This document shows, piece by piece, positions 14,424-21,798 of a stretch of 26,319 nt of DNA. Position 1 is the stretch's first letter, and every line of letters starts with the position of its first letter. Source of the stretch: Anaerolineales bacterium UBA6131 (GTDB lineage Bacteria; Chloroflexota; Anaerolineae; UBA2200). The notes below the pieces were generated by a model that worked only from the letters and a program-made list of their open reading frames with translations, did no database searches and was not told where the DNA came from. Location of the stretch: positions 16,441-42,759 of the forward strand of contig DIVN01000242.1 of assembly GCA_002435875.1 (NCBI GenBank), given 5' to 3'. The position numbers and the translations under genes are program-made.

Positions 14424-15608
14424 ATGAACCGAACGCGCTGGGTGTTCTTCATTGTGGTGTTGCTGGCCGTGGGCATCGTGGCCGCGTCGTTTCTGGTGCA
14501 GCGCCTGGGTGGCGTTGCCCCTCTGATTGAGCCGCCCAAGACGCTCGATGTGCGCATCATCTGTGCCTTGCCGGTTGAGCCCTTCGTGCAGCAGGCCGCC
14601 AAGACCTTCAATGCCCAGAATCACAAGTTGGAGGGTCGACAGATTCGAGTGACTGTTGAACCTATGGATGGATTGACCGCCATGGGTCGTTGGGAACGCG
14701 AAGAGATGACCCCCACTCCGACTGTGTGGATTCCCGATAGCCGTTATCTTGTGGAGCTGGTAAATGCCACCTACAAGGAGAAACTGGGCAGAGATGTCTT
14801 CCTGACCGGAGGCGAGTATCGGGCTCGTCCCATTGTGATCTCCTTGTTCTCTTGGGGCATCTACGGCAGCCGTGAACAAGTGCTGCGCGCCAAGTACGGC
14901 GATATCAACTGGGCGGTGATTCACGACGCCGCGACGGCCAAAGGCGGCTGGCCAGAGCTGGGCGGGCCTGCCGAGTGGGGCTATTTCAAGCTCGTGGTGC
15001 CCAACCCGAGGAAGAATGTCGGCGGGCTCGCAGCTATGATCGCAGCGGCTGGAGAGTACTACAATCGCACTGACATCAGCGTGGCCGATGTGACTGATCC
15101 TCAGTTTCAGCAATGGCTAAAGGAGCTCATGGGTGCAGTGACGGACTTTAGCAGCCTTGGCTCCTACTCTGTCGAAAACCTTGCTCTCTTTGGCTACTCT
15201 ATGGGCGATGGCGGCCAGCTCTTGGAGAGCGACCTGTTGCTCAACATGGCCGGTATCCAGACGCGCTGGCAGGATCCATTGAAGATCGTCTATCCAGAAT
15301 ATGTAACCTGGTTTGATTTTCCGTTCACGATCTGGATGGGCGATGAGACATCTGCCCTGGAAAAGAACGCAGCTTTGGAGTTCGAGAATTATCTGCTACG
15401 GCCTGATGTGCAGAAGCAAGCGGTGGGCTTGGGCCTCCGCCCTGCCAATCCAGAAGTGGCGGTGACCGAGCCCGGAAGTCTGTTTGTTCAGTGGGAATCA
15501 CAAGGGGCGATGACAGTCGTGCCGCGCACAACCATGATGCGCTTTCCATCGCGCGAGGTGTTGTTGGCTCTGCTACGTTGGTTTGACCTGAACGTGGCAC
15601 AGCAGTAG
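14424..15608 (+). CDS. Membrane-anchored extracellular solute-binding-like protein
   Basis: 394 aa. One N-terminal helix (about 7-27, FFIVVLLAVGIVAASFLV) lacks a lipobox cysteine and looks like a signal anchor. The rest resembles a type II periplasmic binding protein (extracellular solute-binding family 1/11): LDVRIICALPVEPFVQQAAKTFN, TPTVWIPDSR near residue 100, and FENYLLRPDVQKQAVGLGLRP near the C-terminus, where such proteins have the AxxFxxFL...GFRP region. It appears paralogous to the first half of the next gene: both have FN, GRQ and VW blocks at matching places. No permease or ABC ATPase gene is nearby, so transport is doubtful. ATG has GGAG eight bases upstream. Confidence 0.75.
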   Translation: MNRTRWVFFIVVLLAVGIVAASFLVQRLGGVAPLIEPPKTLDVRIICALPVEPFVQQAAKTFNAQNHKLEGRQIRVTVEPMDGLTAMGRWEREEMTPTPTVWIPDSRYLVELVNATYKEKLGRDVFLTGGEYRARPIVISLFSWGIYGSREQVLRAKYGDINWAVIHDAATAKGGWPELGGPAEWGYFKLVVPNPRKNVGGLAAMIAAAGEYYNRTDISVADVTDPQFQQWLKELMGAVTDFSSLGSYSVENLALFGYSMGDGGQLLESDLLLNMAGIQTRWQDPLKIVYPEYVTWFDFPFTIWMGDETSALEKNAALEFENYLLRPDVQKQAVGLGLRPANPEVAVTEPGSLFVQWESQGAMTVVPRTTMMRFPSREVLLALLRWFDLNVAQQ

Positions 15609-15618
15609 GAGCTCAGAC

Positions 15619-17292
15619 ATGTCGTGGCAAGATAAGGGTACGCGCAGTCGACGATCCTGGCTCATCATCGCGCTCGCGCTGGTGGCGATGTCTCTGATTG
15701 CCTGTCTCGCTTGCTGGTTAGTGTACCAGGGGGCCAGACGCAATCTTGGCGTAACCGACCAGGTTGTGCTAGAGATCGCCTATACACCAGAAAAGGCCGA
15801 GCTCTTTCAAGAGCTTGTGAAAAGGTTCAACTCCGCTCGCCATCGAACACCCTCGGGCCGACAGGTTTCGGTAATAGCGGTGCAAATGGCTCCGGATGAG
15901 ATGCTCGAAGCCGCTCTGGGCGGACGGTTCCAAGCCGTCAGTGCAGATTCGTCGGTGTGGCTCAGCCAGCTGGACCTGGAATGGCAGAATGAGCAAGGGA
16001 CCGAAGCTTCGATCATTGGCGATACCACACGTTATGCGGTTAGCCCAGTGGTGGTTGCCATGTGGCGCGATGTCGCCCAATCGATGGGCTACCCCGCCAA
16101 GGCGATTGGCTGGTCTGATCTGCTGTCCATCGCGCGGAGAGATCCCGATTTCAAGTGGAGCCATCCGGCCACCTCGTCGGCCAGCGGCCTGTTGGCAACA
16201 CTGGCCGCATTCTACGCGGGAGCGGGCAAGACACGGGGCTTGACGGTCGAAGACGCAACAAATGAGGCGACGCTGACCTACGTAACGGAACTGGAAAAGA
16301 CGGTTCGTTATTACGGTGAAGGTGAGCTGGCCGTCATGGAACAGATCGAGAACAAGGGCCGGAGCTACCTGGATGCTTTTGTCATTGAGGAACAGCTGGT
16401 GATTCGTCACAATCAACGTCACGAGGGCGACCTGGTGGCCATCTACCCCGTAGAGGGTACCATGTGGAAGGATCACCCGCTTGTCCTGCTCGAGAGACCT
16501 GACACCACGCCGGAGCAACGACAGGGATTCCGGGCATTCAGCGACTTTTTGCTGTCGAGCGCATCTCAGTCCCTGGTGCTATCGAGTGGTTACCGCCCCA
16601 CCGACCTTAGTATGCCCATTGACTCGGCCAGCTCGCCCATCAGCCTTGCCAATGGAGTTGACCCTGCGCAGCCCAAGACTACGCTACAGATTCCTAGCCC
16701 GGCGGTGATTAGCGTGGTGCGCGATGTGTGGCAATATGCCAAACGCAAGACCAACCTGTTCCTGGTCGCTGATGTTTCGGGTAGCATGCAGGGCGAAAAG
16801 CTGGTGCAGGCTCGTGAGGCCTTTGCCACTTTCCTTGGGCTGATCAAGGGCGACCAGGAGCGCGTAGGCTTGATTATGTTCTCGTCCGATGTTGAGGAAG
16901 CAGTGCCCCTGACAGAGCTAAGTACCAACCGGGCCCCCCTCCGCTCACAGATCGCAGGATTGACTGCAGGAGGGGATACTGCGCTCCTTGACGCGGTCAG
17001 CCTAGCCTATGAGCGACTCCAAACACTGGGGGACCGCGAGCGGATCAATGCGGTTGTTGTGATGACGGATGGCAAGGAGAACAACTCGCGCATTCGCTTG
17101 AGGACACTCATCTCACGCATGCAAGAAGGCAACCGGTCGGGGGTGCCAGTAGTAGTCTTTTGCGTGGCCTATGGCGCTGACGCCGACATTGATACTTTGG
17201 AGAGCTTATCCGGAGCCACAGGCGGGCAGACAAGGCGCGGCAGCCCTGAGACAATCCAGGAGCTCTACAAGATCCTGTCCACCTACTTCTAG
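15619..17292 (+). CDS. Anchored solute-binding domain fused to von Willebrand A domain
   Basis: 557 aa. A short basic N-terminus (DKGTRSRRSW) precedes a membrane helix (about 15-36); the remainder is probably extracytoplasmic. Residues about 50-345 form a solute-binding-like domain paralogous to the preceding protein (ELVKRFNSARH, SSVWLSQLD, FLLSSASQSLVLSSGYRP). Residues about 378-557 are a vWA domain with an intact MIDAS metal site: DVSGS (385-389), T454 in GGDTALLDAV and D484 in VVMTDGKEN. Intact MIDAS residues suggest Mg2+-dependent protein binding. The gene starts 10 bases after its neighbour's stop with AGGAG overlapping that stop. Proteins with this pairing exist in other bacteria; their role is not established as far as I know. 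Confidence 0.85.
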   Translation: MSWQDKGTRSRRSWLIIALALVAMSLIACLACWLVYQGARRNLGVTDQVVLEIAYTPEKAELFQELVKRFNSARHRTPSGRQVSVIAVQMAPDEMLEAALGGRFQAVSADSSVWLSQLDLEWQNEQGTEASIIGDTTRYAVSPVVVAMWRDVAQSMGYPAKAIGWSDLLSIARRDPDFKWSHPATSSASGLLATLAAFYAGAGKTRGLTVEDATNEATLTYVTELEKTVRYYGEGELAVMEQIENKGRSYLDAFVIEEQLVIRHNQRHEGDLVAIYPVEGTMWKDHPLVLLERPDTTPEQRQGFRAFSDFLLSSASQSLVLSSGYRPTDLSMPIDSASSPISLANGVDPAQPKTTLQIPSPAVISVVRDVWQYAKRKTNLFLVADVSGSMQGEKLVQAREAFATFLGLIKGDQERVGLIMFSSDVEEAVPLTELSTNRAPLRSQIAGLTAGGDTALLDAVSLAYERLQTLGDRERINAVVVMTDGKENNSRIRLRTLISRMQEGNRSGVPVVVFCVAYGADADIDTLESLSGATGGQTRRGSPETIQELYKILSTYF

Positions 17293-17331
17293 CTATGTGC
17301 ACAAGGCTGACATCCTGCTGAGGAGCACCAC

Positions 17332-18147
17332 ATGCCGTCAAGACCAAACGAGCTGAAGCGGAAAACTACCAGGGCCATTCTGGCACATGCCTTCTTCCGG
17401 CTTGAGAGCGCCCTTGTGGTTGCTCTCACCATTGTGCTGGTGGCTCTCTTGCCGCATCCGTTTCCGTGGTGGCAATGGTGGTATTGGCTGGTGATTGGGC
17501 TCGTCGGTGAGGCCTTGATCATCTATACCAGCATCACGGACGAGATGACCAGCCGCAAAGTTGTTGCTGATATGCTGCGCCAGCAGTTCAATCCGGCCGA
17601 GATCCGTACCCCAGAGTACCGCCAAAGGGTGGAGAAAGCGCTGCAGTACCGACAACGGATTGAGACACATGTGCGGTCTGCCGACTCGGGCGTCTTGCGA
17701 GATCACCTGCTGGACACGACGGCTGGCATTGCGGATTGGGTGTCGAGCGTATTCGGATTGGCGAAGCGACTAGACCAATACCATGAGGACCCGGTATTGC
17801 TTAGGGACCGCCGCGATCTGCCACGCGAGATCGCCAATCTGCGGATCAAACTGCAACGCGAAGACGATCTGCCCGTTCGTCAACAATTGGAGCAGGCCAT
17901 CTCGAGCAAGCAAACGCAATTGGGCAACCTGGAAATGCTCGCAAACACTATGGAGAAAGCAGAGTACCAACTGGAGACTACGTTAACAGCCCTTGGAACT
18001 GTGTATTCGCAGATTCAATTGGTGCAAGCCAAGGATATCGATTCGGGTCGAGCGCAGCGGCTACGCGGCGATATCGCGGATCAGGTTGCTGCATTGCAGT
18101 CGCTGCAAGAGACTCTGGATGAGATCTATCAGGGGTCCGCGGTATAG
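17332..18147 (+). CDS. Two-helix membrane protein with long cytoplasmic coiled coil, unknown function
   Basis: 271 aa, not recognised as a named family. Two hydrophobic helices lie near the N-terminus (about 26-42, ALVVALTIVLVALLP, and about 47-66, WWYWLVIGLVGEALIIY), separated by a tryptophan-rich turn PHPFPWWQW. The remaining 200 residues are charged and helical with heptad-like stretches (REIANLRIKLQREDDLPVRQQLEQAISSK in two halves, and LRGDIADQVAALQSLQETLDEI). The hairpin plus coiled coil would suit a membrane partner for PspA, but no sequence motif proves this. GAGGAG lies seven bases before the ATG. It sits 39 bases after the vWA gene and 26 bases before the lipoprotein gene, so co-transcription is likely. 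Confidence 0.7.
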   Translation: MPSRPNELKRKTTRAILAHAFFRLESALVVALTIVLVALLPHPFPWWQWWYWLVIGLVGEALIIYTSITDEMTSRKVVADMLRQQFNPAEIRTPEYRQRVEKALQYRQRIETHVRSADSGVLRDHLLDTTAGIADWVSSVFGLAKRLDQYHEDPVLLRDRRDLPREIANLRIKLQREDDLPVRQQLEQAISSKQTQLGNLEMLANTMEKAEYQLETTLTALGTVYSQIQLVQAKDIDSGRAQRLRGDIADQVAALQSLQETLDEIYQGSAV

Positions 18148-18173
18148 CTGGACTTGTACAGGAGGTCCTACAA

Positions 18174-19331
18174 GTGGGAAAGGCGATCCTGGTCAAGAGG
18201 TGGGGCAGGCTAGTCATGTTGACACTTGCCCTTTCGATTGCGACACTTGGCTGTTCTGTGCCACAGCCCAAAGGGGAGCTACTGGTGTACGTTGCAGCTC
18301 CCCTTTCTGGCTGGCAGGCCGACGGGGGGCAAACCGTCGTTGGAGGAGCTCGGCTGATGGCGGAACGCGTCAACGCTGCAGGTGGGCTGCTGGGATACAA
18401 CCTCAAGGTGCTGGCCGTAGATGACGAAGCGGACTCGGATGTGGCCGTCACAGTTGCCCAGGAGATCGCGGATGCGCTGCGTAGCGGGAGGAAAGTGATC
18501 GGTGTGGTTGGTCACTACAACAGTGGGCAGTCCCTGGCAGCGATGGAGATCTACCGGAATCTGCCTCTGGTTGTAGTTACCCCGACCTCAAGCGATGTCA
18601 GCCTCACGGAGCGGGGTTTCAGTAACTTTTTCCGCGTGAATGCAACGGATGCCGCCCAAGCTCCGGTCGATGCCAGATTCCTGATTGAGCGGCTCGGTGC
18701 TCGGCGCATTGCTTTGGTGCATGCAAACAATGAATACGGACGTGGCCTGAAAGACCAGATGCTCCGGGCCATGGCAGAACTTGGAGTACAGCCAGCCGCA
18801 GTGATTGAGATACCCGAGGCAGCGCCGACCCAGAGCGATGCGGTCAAGAAGGTTCTCGCCCTACAGCCTGATGCCGTATTTCTGGCTGGATATGAGACGG
18901 AGGGGTACGTACTTCTGCCTGAGCTTCGCGAGGCAGGGCTCACCGTGCCATTCATGGCTAGCGATGGATGCTTCTTGTATGAGTTCATTGATGGCTCTGG
19001 GTTGGCGTCAGAAGGCGCCTATGTGAGTGGGATCACCCCCGACCCTGTGTCGAGCGCCGATGCCAAGTGGTGGAAAGAATACCAGGAGCTGGAGGCACGT
19101 AATCCAGGTACCTATAGCATTGCAGGGTACAGTGCGATGCAGGTTATCGTCGAAGGCATCAAGAAAGCTGGAGCACCCGATGGCGCTCAGGTTGTGAATG
19201 CCATACGAGGGCTAGACTTTCAAAGCCTCGTGGGCCGCATTAGTTATGACCCCAATGGTGACCTGGAGGAACAGCGCATCTATGTCTTCCAGGTCAAAGA
19301 GGGCGAATTTGCCCCGCTGGATTTCAAGTGA
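18174..19331 (+). CDS. LivK-like type I periplasmic binding lipoprotein
   Basis: 385 aa, GTG start at 18174, seven bases after AGGAGG. The signal peptide (MLTLALSIATLGC) ends in a lipobox-like TLGC with C27 as the lipidation site; T at -3 is unusual but allowed. The mature part is a Leu/Ile/Val-binding-protein (Peripla_BP_6) fold: VYVAAPLSGWQADGGQ, GARLMAERVNAAGGLLGYNL, VIGVVGHYNSGQSLAAMEIY, VVTPTSSDVSLT, RRIALVHANNEYGRGL, and PDAVFLAGYETEGYVLLPELREAG. These blocks cover both lobes. No livH/M/G/F transport genes are adjacent, so a sensory or scaffold role in this cluster is an option. lgt follows. Confidence 0.88.
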   Translation: MGKAILVKRWGRLVMLTLALSIATLGCSVPQPKGELLVYVAAPLSGWQADGGQTVVGGARLMAERVNAAGGLLGYNLKVLAVDDEADSDVAVTVAQEIADALRSGRKVIGVVGHYNSGQSLAAMEIYRNLPLVVVTPTSSDVSLTERGFSNFFRVNATDAAQAPVDARFLIERLGARRIALVHANNEYGRGLKDQMLRAMAELGVQPAAVIEIPEAAPTQSDAVKKVLALQPDAVFLAGYETEGYVLLPELREAGLTVPFMASDGCFLYEFIDGSGLASEGAYVSGITPDPVSSADAKWWKEYQELEARNPGTYSIAGYSAMQVIVEGIKKAGAPDGAQVVNAIRGLDFQSLVGRISYDPNGDLEEQRIYVFQVKEGEFAPLDFK

Positions 19332-19385
19332 TTGCACTCAGGACTGGCACGCGACCCCATTCTCTCGCATATAGGAGGTAACCAT

Positions 19386-20192
19386 TTGGAGGGCGCCAGA
19401 ATTGCCTTTCGTATCGGACCGTTCTCAATCGCTTGGTATGGCATCATCATAGTAACCTCTGCGATGTTGGCCGCCTACTTGGCAGAACATGAAGCCAAGA
19501 GACGAGGTGAGGATCCAGAGCATATTTGGAACGCTCTGCTGTTATGTCTGGTGCTGGGCATGCTGGGTGCTCGTCTTTACCACGTGGTCTCCAGCCTGGA
19601 CTACTACCGGCAGTATCCTATGGAGATCTTGAACACCCGCAAGGGTGGCCTAGCGATCTATGGCGCCGTTGCTGGCGGCGCGGCTGGTTTGTGGCTCTAC
19701 ACGCGCTACCATCGGCTTTCTTTTGGTCGATGGGCGGATTTTGCTACGCCAGGGTTGATCCTGGCGCAAGCTATCTCGCGATGGGGCAACTTCCTGAACC
19801 AGGAGTTGTACGGCTATCCTACGACTCTGCCGTGGGGCATCAGAATTGATGCTGATCACCGCATCCCACCATACAATGACTTGGCTCGGTTTCCACTGGA
19901 TACACGCTTCCATCCGACGTTTCTCTACGAGTCCTTGGGCAATCTAGTCAACCTTGGCGTGATTCTCTATGTGTCGCGACGCTATGGTGATCGACTGAAA
20001 GATGGCGACCTGCTCTTGCTCTATGGCATACTCTATCCACTGCTGCGCTTCTTTGTCGAGTTCCAGCGACCCGATGCCTGGATGATTCGCAGCATGGCTA
20101 CTGCCCAGTGGATCTCCCTTGCCTCCATTCTGGTGTGTGGTGTGCTGCTGTTCTTGAGGCATCGTCCACCCGCATCTGACCATGTGCAATGA
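19386..20192 (+). CDS. lgt: Prolipoprotein diacylglyceryl transferase
   Basis: Adds diacylglycerol from phosphatidylglycerol to the lipobox cysteine of prolipoproteins, in the cytoplasmic membrane. About seven hydrophobic helices in 268 aa. The Lgt signature is present as SRWGNFLNQELYGYPT (RxGNxxNxExxG), with LGMLGARLYHVV and GGLAIYGAVAGG before it and HPTFLYES after it. TTG at 19386 has AGGAGG (19373-19378) seven bases upstream; extending the frame to 19332 adds 18 residues without family similarity. It lies 54 bases after a gene for one of its likely substrates. Confidence 0.94.
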   Translation: MEGARIAFRIGPFSIAWYGIIIVTSAMLAAYLAEHEAKRRGEDPEHIWNALLLCLVLGMLGARLYHVVSSLDYYRQYPMEILNTRKGGLAIYGAVAGGAAGLWLYTRYHRLSFGRWADFATPGLILAQAISRWGNFLNQELYGYPTTLPWGIRIDADHRIPPYNDLARFPLDTRFHPTFLYESLGNLVNLGVILYVSRRYGDRLKDGDLLLLYGILYPLLRFFVEFQRPDAWMIRSMATAQWISLASILVCGVLLFLRHRPPASDHVQ

Positions 20193-20283
20193 ACAAAGGC
20201 AGCGCGGCGGACCCCAATTGCACAGAGGCAGGGCTGGGTGGTAGGACGCGAACTGCGCGAGCTGCCTCCTGGAGGTGATATCC

Positions 20284-21210
20284 ATGTGGTTACTGATGGC
20301 GTCAGGCAATGGTGGACCAGGCATGCTCACCGCTGCGCAGATCCTGCGTGAAGGCGGCCAGGCGCTGGACGCGGTTGAGCGAGGCACACGATGCATCGAG
20401 TCCAATGCACAGGATGAGACCGTGGGATTGGGCGGCCTTCCAAACATTCTGGGCCAGGTCGAGCTGGATGCGAGCATCATGGACGGGCGCAACCTCGCAG
20501 CAGGGGCAGTCGGCGCGCTTCACGGCTTTGAGCATCCTGTGTCAGTCGCGCGGCGGGTGATGGAGCTAACCCCCCACGTCATGCTCGTAGGTGACGGGGC
20601 CGAGCGTTTTGCCAGGGAAATGGGCTTTGCTCCGTGCGAACTTCTCACCGAGCAGGCGCAGCACAGGTGGCATGACCAGCTCGCCCAAGTGATCAACGAT
20701 GAGGAGATCGCTGGACTGGCCAACAGGGCTCAACTCTTGCCGGTGGTGAGCAAGCTGATCGGACGAAGGCTACACCATGGAACAGTTAATTTCCTGGCGC
20801 GTGACCAACGTGGTGATCTTGCCTGTGCTGTCAGTACAAGTGGTTGGGGCTGGAAATACCCGGGCAGGCTGGGCGATTCGCCTATCATTGGCGCGGGCAA
20901 CTATGCTGACAATCGCTATGGCGCTGCGGCGTGCACAGGATATGGTGAGCTTTCCATGCGCGCCAGTACTGCTCGTAGCACAGTGCTCTATATGAAGATG
21001 GGGCTCACTCTGCAGGAGGCCTGCGAGCAAGCTATGCTCGATCTGCAGCCGCTGGTTCGCGACAGCGGAGGCATGCTGCGCCTGTTGGCCCTGGACTGTA
21101 ACGGGCATCCGTTTGGCATTTCTACAGAGCCTAAGGGGGCATCCTATCTGATCATGAGTGATAGTGATACAGGGCCGCAGGCGCTGGAATACCGTTCTGC
21201 AGCAGTGTAG
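20284..21210 (+). CDS. Ntn-hydrolase asparaginase-2 family (glycosylasparaginase / isoaspartyl peptidase-like)
   Basis: Self-cleaving amidohydrolase acting on N-glycosyl-asparagine or isoaspartyl bonds. In 308 aa, the predicted autocleavage site is HG|T with nucleophile T167 (HGTVNFLARDQRG). It is followed by STSGWGWKYPGRLGDSPIIGAG and NRYGAAACTGYGE, the substrate-pocket and oxyanion blocks of the family. N-terminal blocks ALDAVERGTRCIESN and DETVGLGGLPN also fit. No signal peptide is present, so the enzyme is probably cytoplasmic. The ATG at 20284 is preceded by GGAGGTGAT, a near full anti-Shine-Dalgarno match; an upstream GTG at 20275 falls inside that site. Isoaspartyl repair/degradation versus glycoprotein breakdown cannot be decided. 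Confidence 0.9.
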   Translation: MWLLMASGNGGPGMLTAAQILREGGQALDAVERGTRCIESNAQDETVGLGGLPNILGQVELDASIMDGRNLAAGAVGALHGFEHPVSVARRVMELTPHVMLVGDGAERFAREMGFAPCELLTEQAQHRWHDQLAQVINDEEIAGLANRAQLLPVVSKLIGRRLHHGTVNFLARDQRGDLACAVSTSGWGWKYPGRLGDSPIIGAGNYADNRYGAAACTGYGELSMRASTARSTVLYMKMGLTLQEACEQAMLDLQPLVRDSGGMLRLLALDCNGHPFGISTEPKGASYLIMSDSDTGPQALEYRSAAV

Positions 21211-21218
21211 GGGGAAGC

Positions 21219-21761
21219 GTGCGCGTGACCATCGCCGAGTCCGCGCTAGAGCTTGTTCAGGGCGATATTACTGAACAAGATACTGAGGCCATTGTCAATG
21301 CCGCCAATCCCAGTTTACTCGGTGGTGGTGGGGTTGATGGTGCCATTCATGCCGCGGGTGGATCGCAGATCCTGGCAGAATGCCGAAAGATTGGTGGATG
21401 CCCGCCCGGTGAAGCGCGTATCACCACGGGTGGCAGACTAAAGGCCAGGTTTGTCATCCATACGGTAGGGCCAATCTACCATGATGGCCAGCGAGGCGAG
21501 GCCAAGGTCTTGCGCAACGCCTACCTTAACAGCCTGCGCTTAGCCTCAGAGCGAGGCATCAGGAGCGTGGCTTTTCCCTCGATAAGCACTGGAGTCTACG
21601 GTTACCCGATGGCCCTTGCTGCGGCCGTCGCGCTGGAGACAGTCCTTGGCTACCTGCGGGAGCACTCTGAGATCGATCTCGTGCGCTTTGTGCTGTTTGG
21701 CACCTCTGCATATCAGCACTATGAGCACGCACTTCAGGTGGTGCTACGGGGCGAGCAGTAG
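21219..21761 (+). CDS. Macro-domain protein (ADP-ribose binding / O-acetyl-ADP-ribose deacetylase-like)
   Basis: 180 aa single macro domain. The core is VQGDITEQDTEAIVNAANPSLLGGGGVDGAIHAAGG in two overlapping halves, in which the D of GDIT contacts adenine and the NAANxxLLGGGGVDGAIH loop holds the ribose and carries catalytic Asn and Asp. Later blocks are CPPGEARITTGGRL, VIHTVGPIY and FPSISTGVYGYP (phosphate loop). This set matches the YmdB/MacroD type, which hydrolyses O-acetyl-ADP-ribose and mono-ADP-ribosyl bonds. GTG start at 21219 after GGGGGAAGC; it follows the asparaginase gene by 8 bases, so they are probably co-translated. It ends 37 bases from the convergent nadB. Confidence 0.93.
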   Translation: MRVTIAESALELVQGDITEQDTEAIVNAANPSLLGGGGVDGAIHAAGGSQILAECRKIGGCPPGEARITTGGRLKARFVIHTVGPIYHDGQRGEAKVLRNAYLNSLRLASERGIRSVAFPSISTGVYGYPMALAAAVALETVLGYLREHSEIDLVRFVLFGTSAYQHYEHALQVVLRGEQ

Positions 21762-21798
21762 CGCACCGCCTGCTTTTCTTAGCTCCTCGTCAGTGGAA

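Noticed and set aside
13875..15113. 412-codon open frame on minus, antisense to pspA and the solute-binding gene
   Set aside because: It spans the end of one real gene, a gap and half of another, has no recognisable domain, and its composition is that of a reversed coding strand. Both plus-strand genes have clear families and ribosome sites.
14424..19331. Reading the solute-binding genes as a sugar or amino-acid ABC importer operon
   Set aside because: No permease or ABC ATPase is present in the block, and two of the three binding proteins are anchored, one carrying a vWA domain.
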